Part shown: positions 26,717-36,507 of the stretch, piece by piece
How positions within the stretch are numbered: position 1 is the stretch's first letter
Layout: the number at the start of each line of letters is the position of its first letter
Origin: Rikenellaceae bacterium
GTDB taxonomy: Bacteria > Bacteroidota > Bacteroidia > Bacteroidales > Rikenellaceae
Reading direction: 5' to 3'
NCBI GenBank assembly: GCA_015059905.1
Contig: SUZN01000002.1
Span: forward strand, 1 to 64,000
DNA length: 64,000 nt
Notes under the pieces: model-generated
What the model saw: the letters and a program-made list of their open reading frames with translations, nothing else
The model's database searches: none
Told to the model about the DNA's origin: nothing
Made by a program: the position numbers and the translations under genes

Positions 26717-27481
26717 CTACTTCGTTGCTATGAAATAGAGGTCGAAACTCTCTCTACAAATCTCGCCAATGGAGTAATCCTCCATTTTGATTGAACGTGT
26801 AAGCTCGTCATTCTTTTCAAGCAGGCGACGACGATTTAAGCGGTTCATAACATCGTATGGCAACTGCAAAACCTCGCGTGGCAAGCGGTGCTGAAGGTCG
26901 AAGATGTCAAAACGCATAATTCGCTCAACGCTCTTGCGATTCTGCTCGTAATACTGCATAATCTTCTCGTTGCCATTCACGCCATACGCCTCGATATGTG
27001 TGAAACCCGCTGCGAGTAGCTGGCATAGTTGTGACTCGGTATATTCCCTGATGTGCCAAGGGTTGCGTGTGAGTGACATCGGTGCGTTGGGTGTCGAAAC
27101 GATGAACTTGCCACCCTTGCGCAAAACTCGACTTATCTCCTTGATAAACTTCCTGTCGCGCTTAATGTGCTCGATGACCTGAAACGAAATCACATAGTCA
27201 AAACTCTCTGCCTCAAAGTCGATGGGAGGCACCTCCATCTTGCGAAACTCCACATTATGTGGTAGCGTTGCATCGTATGCCTTGTTCTTGTCGATGGTGG
27301 TGTAGTGTTTGGCGGCGGGAGCAATCAACTCAATGCCATAACCCATACCTGTGCCAATCTCCAGCACATCGCCGCTGACAAGTCCCGCTGCGTGATGATA
27401 GGCGAGGATGGAGCGCTGAAAGACATAGTTGTCTGACGCATCGGTGCGAGATACTCGCTCTGCTGTGTGCATCTTTGCCAT
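26717..27481 (-). CDS. Class I SAM-dependent methyltransferase
   Basis: 254 residues. SAM motif I is VLEIGTGMGYG (about 40-50). The motif SFDYVISFQVIEHI and the post-motif VLRKGGKFIVSTPN follow, typical of the Methyltransf_11/UbiE-like group. The long C-terminal helical part (about 170-250) is not recognised. Its ATG lies 2 bp after the stop of the CvfB-like gene, so both form one operon. The target could be a small molecule or a glycan or lipid head group; the sequence does not decide. Confidence 0.8.
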   Translation of the reverse strand: MAKMHTAERVSRTDASDNYVFQRSILAYHHAAGLVSGDVLEIGTGMGYGIELIAPAAKHYTTIDKNKAYDATLPHNVEFRKMEVPPIDFEAESFDYVISFQVIEHIKRDRKFIKEISRVLRKGGKFIVSTPNAPMSLTRNPWHIREYTESQLCQLLAAGFTHIEAYGVNGNEKIMQYYEQNRKSVERIMRFDIFDLQHRLPREVLQLPYDVMNRLNRRRLLEKNDELTRSIKMEDYSIGEICRESFDLYFIATK

Positions 27482-27483
27482 CG

Positions 27484-28314
27484 TTATTTGAGCTTTATGC
27501 TTTCGCCATCGGTTGTGATGTCGCCTCGCTTTAACAGGATGCCCACCGCACGCTTAAAGACCTTCTTGCTCATTTGTGTGAGGGCGTGTACCTTCTCTGG
27601 TGTAGAGTTGTCGCCAATAGGCATCTCGCCACCATTTTCTTTGATTAACTTGAGCAAATCCTCTGCCGAGTTTGCAACTCCGTCATACCCCTCCTGACGC
27701 AGTGTGAGGTCGATGCGGTTGTCGTCTGTTATGCGACGTACATAGCCCTCCAGACGGTCACCAACCTTCACTGGCTTGAATATCTGATTCTTGTAGAGCA
27801 TACCCCAATGGCGCGAGTCGATGATTGCGCGATAACCGATAGGGCTCTCCGAGGCGAGCAGAATATCCACCTTCTGGCGAGGCTTTATGGTGATGATGTC
27901 GTTGTCGACAAAAGGTTTAAGCTTCATTGTCGCAACGCAACGACCTGTGATGTTGTCCACATACAGCCACACGACATAGCTCTTGCCTGCAATCACGCCG
28001 CCCTGCTGGTTACGGTTGGGAAGAAACAAATCCTTACCCGCCAAGCCCCAATCGAGGAAGGCGCCGTGAATATTCTTATCCACAACCTTCAGGTATGCCG
28101 CCTTTCCCTCGGTGATGAGTGGACGGTCGGTAGTGGCAACCAATCTGTCTTCCGAATCGTGATAGACAAAAACCTCAATCTCGTCACCTACCTTGTTCTC
28201 CAGCGAAACGTAGCGGTTTGGCAACAAAACCTCCTGCTCTTCGTCATTGATGAGATACAATCCGAAATCCGAGATGCGGTTTACCTTTAATGTTTGTATA
28301 TGACCTACTTTCAT
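27484..28314 (-). CDS. CvfB-family S1-like RNA-binding protein
   Basis: 276 residues. It starts with an S1-like barrel (VNRISDFGLYLINDEEQEVL, then LPNRYVS), has a second at about 70-130 (FLDWGLAGKDLFLPN) and a third at about 150-215 (VGDRLEGYVRR). A winged-helix end follows (STPEKVHALTQMSKKVFKRA). This order is that of CvfB, which binds RNA and affects virulence regulators in staphylococci; in Bacteroidales its role is unstudied. A TATCTTTG box (28342-28335) is a likely -7 element, without a good TTG. Confidence 0.85.
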   Translation of the reverse strand: MKVGHIQTLKVNRISDFGLYLINDEEQEVLLPNRYVSLENKVGDEIEVFVYHDSEDRLVATTDRPLITEGKAAYLKVVDKNIHGAFLDWGLAGKDLFLPNRNQQGGVIAGKSYVVWLYVDNITGRCVATMKLKPFVDNDIITIKPRQKVDILLASESPIGYRAIIDSRHWGMLYKNQIFKPVKVGDRLEGYVRRITDDNRIDLTLRQEGYDGVANSAEDLLKLIKENGGEMPIGDNSTPEKVHALTQMSKKVFKRAVGILLKRGDITTDGESIKLK

Positions 28315-28418
28315 TTCCTAAACTTAATTTTGTGCAAAGATACTGAATAATTCAAAATTAAAAATTCAAAGTCTAAAATTTTGCAACAAGATATGCTTTG
28401 GCGGTATTGATAAAACAT

Positions 28419-31400
28419 CTACTCAACCTTTAGAATTTCTCCAATCGAGAGATACCATATGTAGCCCTCAATCTCGGTGTAGCCCATCTGTGACAGCAGT
28501 GACATATAATTCTCGATTTGTCGTTTGTGCGATGGGAGCTTCTCTGCACCGAACTTGTAATCCACCACAACGGCTCTCGAGCCCTTAATCATAACCCTGT
28601 CGGGACGGCGTGTGCCGATGATGTGGCTGGAGATGATGTCGTTCTCGTTACGTACCATATCCCAATCGGAGAACCACTCCTTGACCTGCTCGCGTTCAAA
28701 CTCGCGCTCGATTATCTGGCGAAGCTCGGTGCGTTGTTGCTCGTCAATCTTGCCAGCATTGAAAGCCTTGTCGATGCGCACAGCGATATCCTCGGCATTG
28801 GTTGCCTCGTTGAGTATTGAGTGCATCATAATGCCTATGCTGCGAGGTGATGGCGTTGCGCTCTCATCCTCGAAATAGCGATTTTCGGGCAGACGTAATG
28901 CCTGTTTGGAGAGAGTTGTAGGGTACTCGTTGAGCAATATGTTGTTGCCGAGTTTCTTGTCCGTTGATACCTTCGTGATGGGTGAGCCATACTCCACATA
29001 GGTGCAACCCTCATCGTCGGTTTTTGCTCCTGCATTTATTCTCTCCCACACCATTTTGCCAACGGTGTTCTCCTTGAACTTCTCATCTTTGTTTTTAGAA
29101 TCTTTCTTGTAACTTGGAATGAAAAGATATAACTCCTCCTGTGCGCGGGTTAAAGCAACATACAGAAGATTGATATTATCAACGCAGGAATATACCAACT
29201 CACGATAATACTCATCCCCGAAGATGGTTACCGCCATATCGCTCTTATACATCAGTGGAAACCGACCCACCTGCGCCAATTGGTCATCATCTGCCAGCGT
29301 TGGCTTTGCCCACACTAAATCGTTGGCGTGTGGCGTTACACTCCAGTTGCAAGGCAGGATTACCACCTTGCGTTCCAGACCCTTTGCTTTGTGGATTGTC
29401 GAGAGCTCTATCGTGTTGTCGTTCATCTCTACGCTCAACGAACTGTCGGCACCCTCCTCATCCCAATACTTCAGAAAGAGCTGTATGTCCGCCACCTTTG
29501 ATGAGCAGAAGGTAATCACCTGCTCGTGCAATGCTTGCAGGTAGGCAATCTCCTTCTTGTGTGAGTATAGCTCATAGCGTTGTACAATGCGCTCAAATGC
29601 CTCCTCGGGCGTAAGCTGGCTAATCTCGGAGAGGAACGACTGCTCCTCATCGGAGAACGTCGTGCTGTAATCCCGTTGCAGGAAACGGTTTGTAATCGCG
29701 CGACATACGTTGTCCGAAGGATTTTGCGACAGACGCATAACGGCAATTATAAATTGGTTAATCACAGCCTTGCCGACAATCAGCGCATCCTGTGTCATTA
29801 TGTTGAACGAATCGTTTTGCTTCTTGTACTCCAAAAGCAAATCGGCAATATCCTTGATGCTATCCTTGCTGCGGCAGAGAATGAGTATATCCTTATAGGC
29901 ATAACCTCGCTCAATAGCCGATTCAATACATTTTATAATCGGCAATTCACTCTTGTTATCGTAAAACTCCACGCGAACATAACCCTCCTCGTCGCCACTC
30001 TTGCTTGGTGTTTGAGAGTGCGATGCGTAAGCATTCAGGAGTGTGTCGGTCAGCTCCTCCTTTGCTCCCGCAGTCAAGCGTCCCTGCTTGGCGGCTGTTT
30101 CCAACTCATTGTTAAGTGTTGAGTTGGCGTTTTCTATCACTTGACCGATTATATTGTTGTTAAAATTTACCACTTCGGGCAGACTGCGGTAGTTGAATTT
30201 CAAATATTCTGTGATGGTGTTATCCTTGCCTAAAGATTTCTCTACACCTCGATGCAGGATGCGCCAGTCGCCACCTCGCCAGCGATAGATTGATTGCTTC
30301 ACATCGCCTACAATCAGCACCGACTCATCCTCTGCCTGCGACATCGCATTTTGCAACAGAGGTACAAAGTTATACCACTCCTTCGCTGATGTATCCTGGA
30401 ACTCGTCAATCATATATCGCTCAAAGCGATTGCCCATCTTCTCGTATATGAAAGGTGCATCATTGCCTGCCACAAAACGCGAAAGAATGTATTTTGTCTC
30501 GGGCAGCAACATCACACCTTCGCTGTTACATTGGTCATTCACCTTGCGGTAGATATCTTGCAGTAGAGCATAACTTCTGTATGTCTGCTTAATCATCGAG
30601 AGTGATGTTCGTAACTTTAAGCTCTCGTCGTATAGCTTGCAGTACGCCTCTGCCAAGGGCTGTAACCTGGGTGCGATAGCATTGACCTGACATCTTTGAG
30701 CCTTGGTAAGTCCCGATGCCTCCCAACCCTCGCAAGTGGAACTCTTTTCGCGGAGCGTCTTGCCTGGCTCGACGAGGTCTCCCTGAGCGATTTTGCTGAA
30801 AATAACACCAACTCCCGATGATTTTCCAACCAGATTTTCTGGCACAAGTCCCGCATCAGTGATTATGGCTATCGCCTCGTTACCTATCTTCTTTGCCTTC
30901 TCCTTGATGGCGTTTGTTTTCGCTTCTGCGGATGAGATAATATTGCGTAACTCCTCTTTAGGTACCGATTCGAGTATAGTTTGCTTGTTATCCTCCTTGA
31001 AAATCTCTTTGCCCAACTTGTTTATTGAGCTTCGGATATCCCAAGCCTTGCCTTCGCTGATTTGCTCCTCGGCAAACGCCATAATCCACTCCTCAAGCTT
31101 GCTGTCGTTTGGTATATCCTCAATCAGTGAGTCGGTACTCAATGAGAGGATGTTGTTTGTTTCGAGCTCAATATTGTAATTGAGGTCAATACCCAACTCC
31201 TTGATGAAGGCTCGCAGTATTCGCTGGAAGAATTTATCAATCGTGAGGATTGTAAATCGCGAATAATCGTGCAGTATGCTTGTCTGGATATGCTTTGCTC
31301 GGCGTGAAATCTCCTCCTGTGAGAGGCGGGTGTGTTGGAGCAAATCCTTCATATAGTTGCTCTTGTCGGGCTGTGTGATGAGCATATTTATCTCCTTCAG

Positions 31401-31571
31401 TATGCGGCTTTTCATCTCCTCGGTCGCCTTGTTTGTGAAGGTCACAGCGAGAATTGCGCGATAAAGATATGGCTTGGTGGAGTAGTAGCTTATCACATCG
31501 TGCACAAACTTGTATGCCAATCGATATGTCTTGCCTGCGCCTGCGCTGGCACTTAATATTCTTGCTCTCAT
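28419..31571 (-). CDS. AddA/RecB-like UvrD-type helicase with nuclease domain
   Basis: 1050 residues. Walker A lies at the very start (SASAGAGKT, residues 7-15). Motif Ib is LAVTFTNKATEEMKSRI, motif II is MIDEFQDTSAKEWYNF, and later motifs include IVGDVKQSIYRWRGGD and LYVALTRAQEELYL. The C terminus carries VVVDYKFGAEK, the D-x-K part of a PD-(D/E)xK nuclease. Together with the next gene it forms an AddAB-like double-strand break resection enzyme. No RecC or RecD gene is seen. The stop is followed by about 100 AT-rich bases without a good terminator. Confidence 0.85.
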   Translation of the reverse strand: MRARILSASAGAGKTYRLAYKFVHDVISYYSTKPYLYRAILAVTFTNKATEEMKSRILKEINMLITQPDKSNYMKDLLQHTRLSQEEISRRAKHIQTSILHDYSRFTILTIDKFFQRILRAFIKELGIDLNYNIELETNNILSLSTDSLIEDIPNDSKLEEWIMAFAEEQISEGKAWDIRSSINKLGKEIFKEDNKQTILESVPKEELRNIISSAEAKTNAIKEKAKKIGNEAIAIITDAGLVPENLVGKSSGVGVIFSKIAQGDLVEPGKTLREKSSTCEGWEASGLTKAQRCQVNAIAPRLQPLAEAYCKLYDESLKLRTSLSMIKQTYRSYALLQDIYRKVNDQCNSEGVMLLPETKYILSRFVAGNDAPFIYEKMGNRFERYMIDEFQDTSAKEWYNFVPLLQNAMSQAEDESVLIVGDVKQSIYRWRGGDWRILHRGVEKSLGKDNTITEYLKFNYRSLPEVVNFNNNIIGQVIENANSTLNNELETAAKQGRLTAGAKEELTDTLLNAYASHSQTPSKSGDEEGYVRVEFYDNKSELPIIKCIESAIERGYAYKDILILCRSKDSIKDIADLLLEYKKQNDSFNIMTQDALIVGKAVINQFIIAVMRLSQNPSDNVCRAITNRFLQRDYSTTFSDEEQSFLSEISQLTPEEAFERIVQRYELYSHKKEIAYLQALHEQVITFCSSKVADIQLFLKYWDEEGADSSLSVEMNDNTIELSTIHKAKGLERKVVILPCNWSVTPHANDLVWAKPTLADDDQLAQVGRFPLMYKSDMAVTIFGDEYYRELVYSCVDNINLLYVALTRAQEELYLFIPSYKKDSKNKDEKFKENTVGKMVWERINAGAKTDDEGCTYVEYGSPITKVSTDKKLGNNILLNEYPTTLSKQALRLPENRYFEDESATPSPRSIGIMMHSILNEATNAEDIAVRIDKAFNAGKIDEQQRTELRQIIEREFEREQVKEWFSDWDMVRNENDIISSHIIGTRRPDRVMIKGSRAVVVDYKFGAEKLPSHKRQIENYMSLLSQMGYTEIEGYIWYLSIGEILKVE

Positions 31572-31577
31572 AACCTC

Positions 31578-34427
31578 TTATCGTTTACAGATAGTCTTGA
31601 AATCGCAGTATGTGCATATTGCTTTAGCCTCCTGCTCTGGGCATCGCTCAAATGGAATTGCGGGATCGAACAACTCGTCGAGCTTCGCTCTCAATGCCAA
31701 AGAAAACTCCTCCCGCACATCATTGTAGTCAATTTCTGTTTTTTGGTTGCGTACTCCCATACGTAGTCGTGGCGAGAAGTTGGGCTTTTGAATATCACGT
31801 GCATAATATAGTACAGGCTGCACGTTGCGTTGATATTTGTCGCTCAATACCATCGAATATATGAGTGTCTGGAGAATATTCGCTGTCTCGCTGCGGGTGC
31901 CGCTGTTGAATAAGGCTTCTAGCGAAGCAAAATCGAGATGCTGCTTTCCTGTCTTGTAGTCCACAACCTTCAATGCTCCATTGTCGAGTGAATCGATACG
32001 GTCGGCACGACCACCAATCTTTATCTCCTTGTCGTTGCTGAGTTTAAACGTAGTTTCGATATTCTCCTCAAGACTCATTATTGTGAAGTTGTTGTGTTTG
32101 ATGTCGTAAGGTATGATTCCCTTGCTGATGTACTCCACGATGATGCGTTTAATTAGCTTCAGATTGCCCATATGTCCCGATGCATCGCTGCTCTTTTTGA
32201 GAAAATTCTCCTTAATCGCCAAATCCACAGCCTCCTCAATTCTCTTTTGTGAGATTTGTTTCAAATGCTCGGCGGGGTTTGCGGTGTTGATATAATCGGT
32301 GTAGAGGGTCTGCATTGCATCGTGCAGGATAGTTCCGAACATAGGGCTGTCCACCTCCTCGGTCAATTCGTCGGGTGTCTTTAGTGAGATGATTGACGAA
32401 AAGTAGAACTTCATTGGGCAGGCAACATAGTTGGATAGTACTGATGGCGCAAGTATCTTCTTCTCCTCTGTAGATGTATATCGCTCCAACGCCTTTAGTA
32501 CGTTGCCACTTTTTCCGATTTTGTCCTCCTGTGGCTCGCTCAGTGCTACATCGACACCTACGTTTGTGCGCTTGATGGGGTAGGGTGACTCAAAATTGAG
32601 CTGATAGATATATCGGCTCTGTTCGCCTGTACTCTTCTCGTCGGCGTGTGAGCAATAGAGCATATCGACACGCTTTGCGCGCTGAATGAGTCGATAGAAG
32701 TAATAGGCATAGACACCCTCGTGATGTTCGGGTGTTGGTATGCCGTATGCGGCGCGCAGGTTATATGGAATAAATGATGACGAGCCACTCATATTTCCAG
32801 GGAAGTTATCATCATTCATCGACAGAATTATCACATTGTCAAAGTCAAGGTTTCTAGTCTCCAGAATACCCATAATCTGCAAGCCGTGCAGGGGCTCGCC
32901 GCTGAAAGGCACTCTTAGACCTTGCAAGTGGCGGCGCAGAAGTGAAACGTAGGTTGAGGTGCTAATCTCAATATCGCACTTTTTCAGGCAGTTGTCAAGC
33001 TCTGCAATGGTCTGCGCTAGTATGGTCAGGTAGGATAGCTTTAGCGAGCTGTCGTCGCTCTTTTGGTCGGCGCTTGAAAGTTTCGAGATTACATTAAGTA
33101 TATATTTAGATAACCCACCATAATTATCTGCTGGTGAGAAGATAACACTTAATAGTCCATCATCCTCGAAAAGTGATTTCTCGACACGTATAATGCGCTC
33201 CTTGATAATCTCTTTATAAGTCTTGCGAGCCGTGTCACCGAGAATTTCGATGATGTATGGGTGTGATAGTATGCCTGTTACATCGACGTGATAGAATGTG
33301 CAGTTTGTATTTGTTGTACGGCTGTTCTTCTGCAACTCAATCAATCTTTCGATGAATGAGTAGGCGGTTGTTGGGCGCATAGGGTAACCCATAGTGACGT
33401 TTACATTCTGTTGCAACTCCTCTGGTAACGAGTGCAGCAGAGGAGTGAGAAGTGACTCGTCTGTTAGTACGATTGCGGTGCGTTTGTCAAATTGCAACGC
33501 AGGTGAAATCTCGCGCAAAAGAGTGTTCACATACTTGCACTGAACGGCATTTGATACAGTCGATATAGATTGTATTTTCTTTTTGATTTCTATGAAGTTA
33601 TTATGTGTTATCTCATCCTTTGGTGGAAATAACTTCAAGTTCTCGCGCAGGAACATTCCTGCCTCCTGCTCTTTTTGCGAAGTGTAGTAATTGTCATAAT
33701 CCCAATAGAAGTCGCATTCGCAGTTGTTGCTTAAATATTTAAGCACCTTCTTCTCGCACTCCGACAGAGCGTTGAAGCCTATAAATACATAGTGGCGCGA
33801 GGTGTCGGGATAGGCGACCCCCTCCTCAATATTCTTCACCGCTGAGCGATAAATCTTGCCCGCGTAACCAATCTTCATCTGCTCCATTCTCTGCTGGAAA
33901 GAGTCGTAGATTGCGCCGAGCGAGAGCCATATCTTCAGGAATTCACGTTTCTCGTCAGATAGCGCAGCTTTATCGGAAAAATTATTCCAGAAGGAGCTGA
34001 TAATCTGACGCATCTCGGGTGTGAGGTACGACAGGTCTGCCTCCAGCTCTTTCAGGTCGTAGATATTGCTGAAGAGCATCGAAGCGTCAATCATATATTT
34101 GTCGATAAGGTCGAAGTCGCCGAGCAACATCTCGCCCCAGAAGTAGAATTTGTCGAAGCTCTCCTGGTGGTATTGTGAATAAATCTTGTATAATTCTGTG
34201 ATTAGCAGCACCTTTTCGCCAACTTCAAGCGATGATGCCTCCTTCATTACATCATCCATCGAGATGTATTGAGGTTGCCATATTGGCTTGTTGATAATCT
34301 GCGCCAAAGCATCCGAAAAGAATAGGCGCGCACGACGTGATGGAAAGACCAATGTCAATGATGATATCTCATCTCCATACCGCCCATAAAGTTTATGGGC
34401 TACCTCAGCAAGGAATGATTGTTGCAT
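31578..34427 (-). CDS. AddB-like PD-(D/E)xK nuclease
   Basis: 949 residues. The N-terminal part is a helicase-like domain (SLTLVFPSRRARLFFSDAL) without a standard Walker A, as in AddB. The nuclease domain contains IGGRADRIDSL and ALKVVDYKTGKQ. Four cysteines fit the AddB iron-sulfur cluster: one in NYVACPMKFYF and three in AICTYCDFKTIC (C-x2-C-x5-C). It lies 6 bp before the AddA-like gene, so the pair is stoichiometrically linked. A promoter with TTG-N20-TACATTCG precedes it. Confidence 0.85.
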   Translation of the reverse strand: MQQSFLAEVAHKLYGRYGDEISSLTLVFPSRRARLFFSDALAQIINKPIWQPQYISMDDVMKEASSLEVGEKVLLITELYKIYSQYHQESFDKFYFWGEMLLGDFDLIDKYMIDASMLFSNIYDLKELEADLSYLTPEMRQIISSFWNNFSDKAALSDEKREFLKIWLSLGAIYDSFQQRMEQMKIGYAGKIYRSAVKNIEEGVAYPDTSRHYVFIGFNALSECEKKVLKYLSNNCECDFYWDYDNYYTSQKEQEAGMFLRENLKLFPPKDEITHNNFIEIKKKIQSISTVSNAVQCKYVNTLLREISPALQFDKRTAIVLTDESLLTPLLHSLPEELQQNVNVTMGYPMRPTTAYSFIERLIELQKNSRTTNTNCTFYHVDVTGILSHPYIIEILGDTARKTYKEIIKERIIRVEKSLFEDDGLLSVIFSPADNYGGLSKYILNVISKLSSADQKSDDSSLKLSYLTILAQTIAELDNCLKKCDIEISTSTYVSLLRRHLQGLRVPFSGEPLHGLQIMGILETRNLDFDNVIILSMNDDNFPGNMSGSSSFIPYNLRAAYGIPTPEHHEGVYAYYFYRLIQRAKRVDMLYCSHADEKSTGEQSRYIYQLNFESPYPIKRTNVGVDVALSEPQEDKIGKSGNVLKALERYTSTEEKKILAPSVLSNYVACPMKFYFSSIISLKTPDELTEEVDSPMFGTILHDAMQTLYTDYINTANPAEHLKQISQKRIEEAVDLAIKENFLKKSSDASGHMGNLKLIKRIIVEYISKGIIPYDIKHNNFTIMSLEENIETTFKLSNDKEIKIGGRADRIDSLDNGALKVVDYKTGKQHLDFASLEALFNSGTRSETANILQTLIYSMVLSDKYQRNVQPVLYYARDIQKPNFSPRLRMGVRNQKTEIDYNDVREEFSLALRAKLDELFDPAIPFERCPEQEAKAICTYCDFKTICKR

Positions 34428-34448
34428 AGGGAAAGTAAATTTAGGCTA

Positions 34449-34479
34449 CGAATGTAGCAAAAATTTATGAGATTTGCAA
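34449..34479 (-). promoter_or_regulatory. Promoter of the addB-addA-like operon
   Basis: On the minus strand TTG (34479-34477), 20 bases and TACATTCG (34456-34449), a TTCG variant of the -7 box. The start codon is 22 bases further down. Confidence 0.5.
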
Positions 34480-34494
34480 GTGTTCGCTCGGCTT

Positions 34495-35436
34495 TTAGTC
34501 GAAGGACTGCATACCCGATTGTGCTATGCGTATAATGCGCTGATACTCGTCGGGCGAAAGCTCCATGAAGAAGTAGTGAATAGGGTCGATGCGCAGATCG
34601 TTGTATCGCACCTCATAGTGAAGGTGTGGCGCGAGCGAAAGACCTGAATTGCCCGATAGGGCGATGATGTCACCTCGCTGAACACGTTGTCCGCGACGCA
34701 CTCCCACACTCAGGAGGTGGCTGTATGAGGTCTGATAACCATTGCCATGATCAATAACGATAGTCTTTCCGAGGGTGGAGTTCTTGTCCGAAATCTCCTT
34801 TACAACACCATCGGCAGTGGCAAATATGCTTGAACCCTCGCCTACGGTGTAGTCCACGCCCTGATGTGATTTCAGGGTGCGATAGAATGGGTTAAGTATC
34901 GTTCCATAACCTGCGGTAAGCAGTGTAAGCTGCTTGTTTAGAACGGGTTGGATTGAGGGGATGGAGTTAATGTTCTCTCCAATTTTCTCACCCAAATCGT
35001 TGATTTTATGCCACGATGCTTCCAATTTGTCAGCCTGCTTGCCAAGCTCGTCAATGCGTACCGATAATTCGCTGTTGAGCTGTTTCTGTGTTTTTGAGAT
35101 ATTCTTTTCGTGGATAGCCAGACGCTCCTCCTGACGCTCGATATCGAGGTCATAGGGGTCGGTCTCGAAGAGTATGCGGAATACGCTCTGGTCGCGCTGT
35201 GTGATATTGTCGAGTATCATCTCCAGCGAGTCGTAGCGGTTGCTCAACATTTCATACTCTTCGTTTAAGCGTTTGGTCTGCTCGCGCATACGATGCTCCT
35301 CGGGAGTGTCAAAGAGCAGTGCGAAACATACATAGTAGAGTAGCGCAGCTCCTATCCACGCAAGTGACGTGAAAAGGAAACTGATAGCCCTCTGCTTGGG
35401 TGTACGTCGTTTTATGTTCTGCTGCTTCTGCTCCAT
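34495..35436 (-). CDS. M23 family peptidase (membrane-anchored)
   Basis: 313 residues. One membrane helix at about 17-40 is followed by a coiled-coil region (about 45-135). A LytM/M23 domain follows with the zinc ligands in SHQGVDYTVGEG (H-x3-D) and the catalytic H-x-H in HLHYEVRYN. Such enzymes cut peptide cross-links in peptidoglycan or regulate amidases. The gene begins 1 bp after the stop of a second M23 gene of the same plan, so the pair is co-transcribed. Confidence 0.88.
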   Translation of the reverse strand: MEQKQQNIKRRTPKQRAISFLFTSLAWIGAALLYYVCFALLFDTPEEHRMREQTKRLNEEYEMLSNRYDSLEMILDNITQRDQSVFRILFETDPYDLDIERQEERLAIHEKNISKTQKQLNSELSVRIDELGKQADKLEASWHKINDLGEKIGENINSIPSIQPVLNKQLTLLTAGYGTILNPFYRTLKSHQGVDYTVGEGSSIFATADGVVKEISDKNSTLGKTIVIDHGNGYQTSYSHLLSVGVRRGQRVQRGDIIALSGNSGLSLAPHLHYEVRYNDLRIDPIHYFFMELSPDEYQRIIRIAQSGMQSFD

Positions 35437-35437
35437 A

Positions 35438-36403
35438 CTATTCAGCCTCGTAGTTTGCCTCCTGGATTTGGTTCATCAGACTCTTGTATGCCTCTGCCGA
35501 CATATTGCGGTCGAAGTAGTTGATGGGATTGACGTGTGAGCGTTTGTATATTACCTCATAATGAAGGTGAGGCGAGGTCGATACTCCCGTATTTCCCATA
35601 TCTCCAATAAGTTGTCCACGTGTGATAGTGTCGCCCTTTGCAACGTGCAACTTGTTCAGGTGAGCATATCGTGTCTTATATCCAAATCCGTGATTGATAA
35701 GTATTTGTGTGCCATAACCATGACGTGCGCGACTGCGCTCCACAAGCTCCACTACACCATCGCCCGTAGCATATACAGGGTCGCCTATTCTGCCTGGCAT
35801 ATCCACACCGCTGTGGAATTTCCAGCGACGATATACGGGGTGCATACGGTAGCCGAATGCGCCAATCTTGTTGCGCATCTTCGAACGGTCGATAGGCCAG
35901 ATGGCGGGTATGGCGGTGGAGAATTTCTCTTTGTCTTTTGAGAGCTGCTGCAACTCGTCTAATGACTTTGATTGCAGATAAAGACTGCGCGCCAATTGGT
36001 CAATCTCCTCCCACGTAGCGCGAATTGTCGGGGTATAGCTGCCGCCGTTGATGTCGGCATATTTCTCCTCCTCGTATGGGTCATATATGCCCTCGATTGA
36101 GAGCGTGTCGGTGGAGAAGAGTGGGCGATAGACATAGTTGTCACGATGTTTGATCTGATTGAGTTTGCTCTGCGATGTGCGGATGCGGTTTTTCAACACC
36201 TCATACTTTAGTTTCAGGTCACGACTCTCGTCTGCCATACGGAACATCTTGGGGGTGTAGAATAGTGACGAGAATATCAGATTGACAATCGAGACAAGTA
36301 TAAACCCGATGATAAGGTTTCTTGTCAGGCGGTATGAGCGCAGGCGATGAATGAGGCTTTTCTCCTCATTCTTTACTCGTTTTATCTCCTTTTTTTTGCT
36401 CAT
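35438..36403 (-). CDS. M23 family peptidase (membrane-anchored)
   Basis: 321 residues from ATG 36403; the in-frame ATG at 36517 would overlap the divergent alaS promoter and gene start and is rejected. A basic start, a membrane helix at about 28-50 and a coiled coil (about 55-85) precede the M23 domain, which has FHSGVDMPGRIGDPV (H-x3-D) and HLHYEVIYKRSHVNP. It is paralogous to the gene directly downstream. Duplicated M23 pairs next to alaS are seen in several Bacteroidetes, to my recollection. Confidence 0.88.
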   Translation of the reverse strand: MSKKKEIKRVKNEEKSLIHRLRSYRLTRNLIIGFILVSIVNLIFSSLFYTPKMFRMADESRDLKLKYEVLKNRIRTSQSKLNQIKHRDNYVYRPLFSTDTLSIEGIYDPYEEEKYADINGGSYTPTIRATWEEIDQLARSLYLQSKSLDELQQLSKDKEKFSTAIPAIWPIDRSKMRNKIGAFGYRMHPVYRRWKFHSGVDMPGRIGDPVYATGDGVVELVERSRARHGYGTQILINHGFGYKTRYAHLNKLHVAKGDTITRGQLIGDMGNTGVSTSPHLHYEVIYKRSHVNPINYFDRNMSAEAYKSLMNQIQEANYEAE

Positions 36404-36430
36404 ACTATATAAAATAACCCTTTTATGGTG

Positions 36431-36461
36431 CAAATTTAGCGTAAAATGTGTAAATTTGCAA
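36431..36461 (-). promoter_or_regulatory. Promoter of the M23 gene pair
   Basis: On the minus strand TTG (36461-36459), 20 bases and TAAATTTG (36438-36431). A mirror TAAATTTG at 36451-36458 on the plus strand may serve alaS, but it lacks a TTG. Confidence 0.5.
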
Positions 36462-36507
36462 TCTGTATTCGAGTTAATAACGAAATAAGAAGCAAAAATA
36501 ATATACA

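Noticed and set aside
34445..34458. Small hairpin GCTAC/GTAGC after the M23 pair
   Set aside because: The 5-bp stem is too weak for a terminator and coincides with the -7 box of the addB-like promoter.
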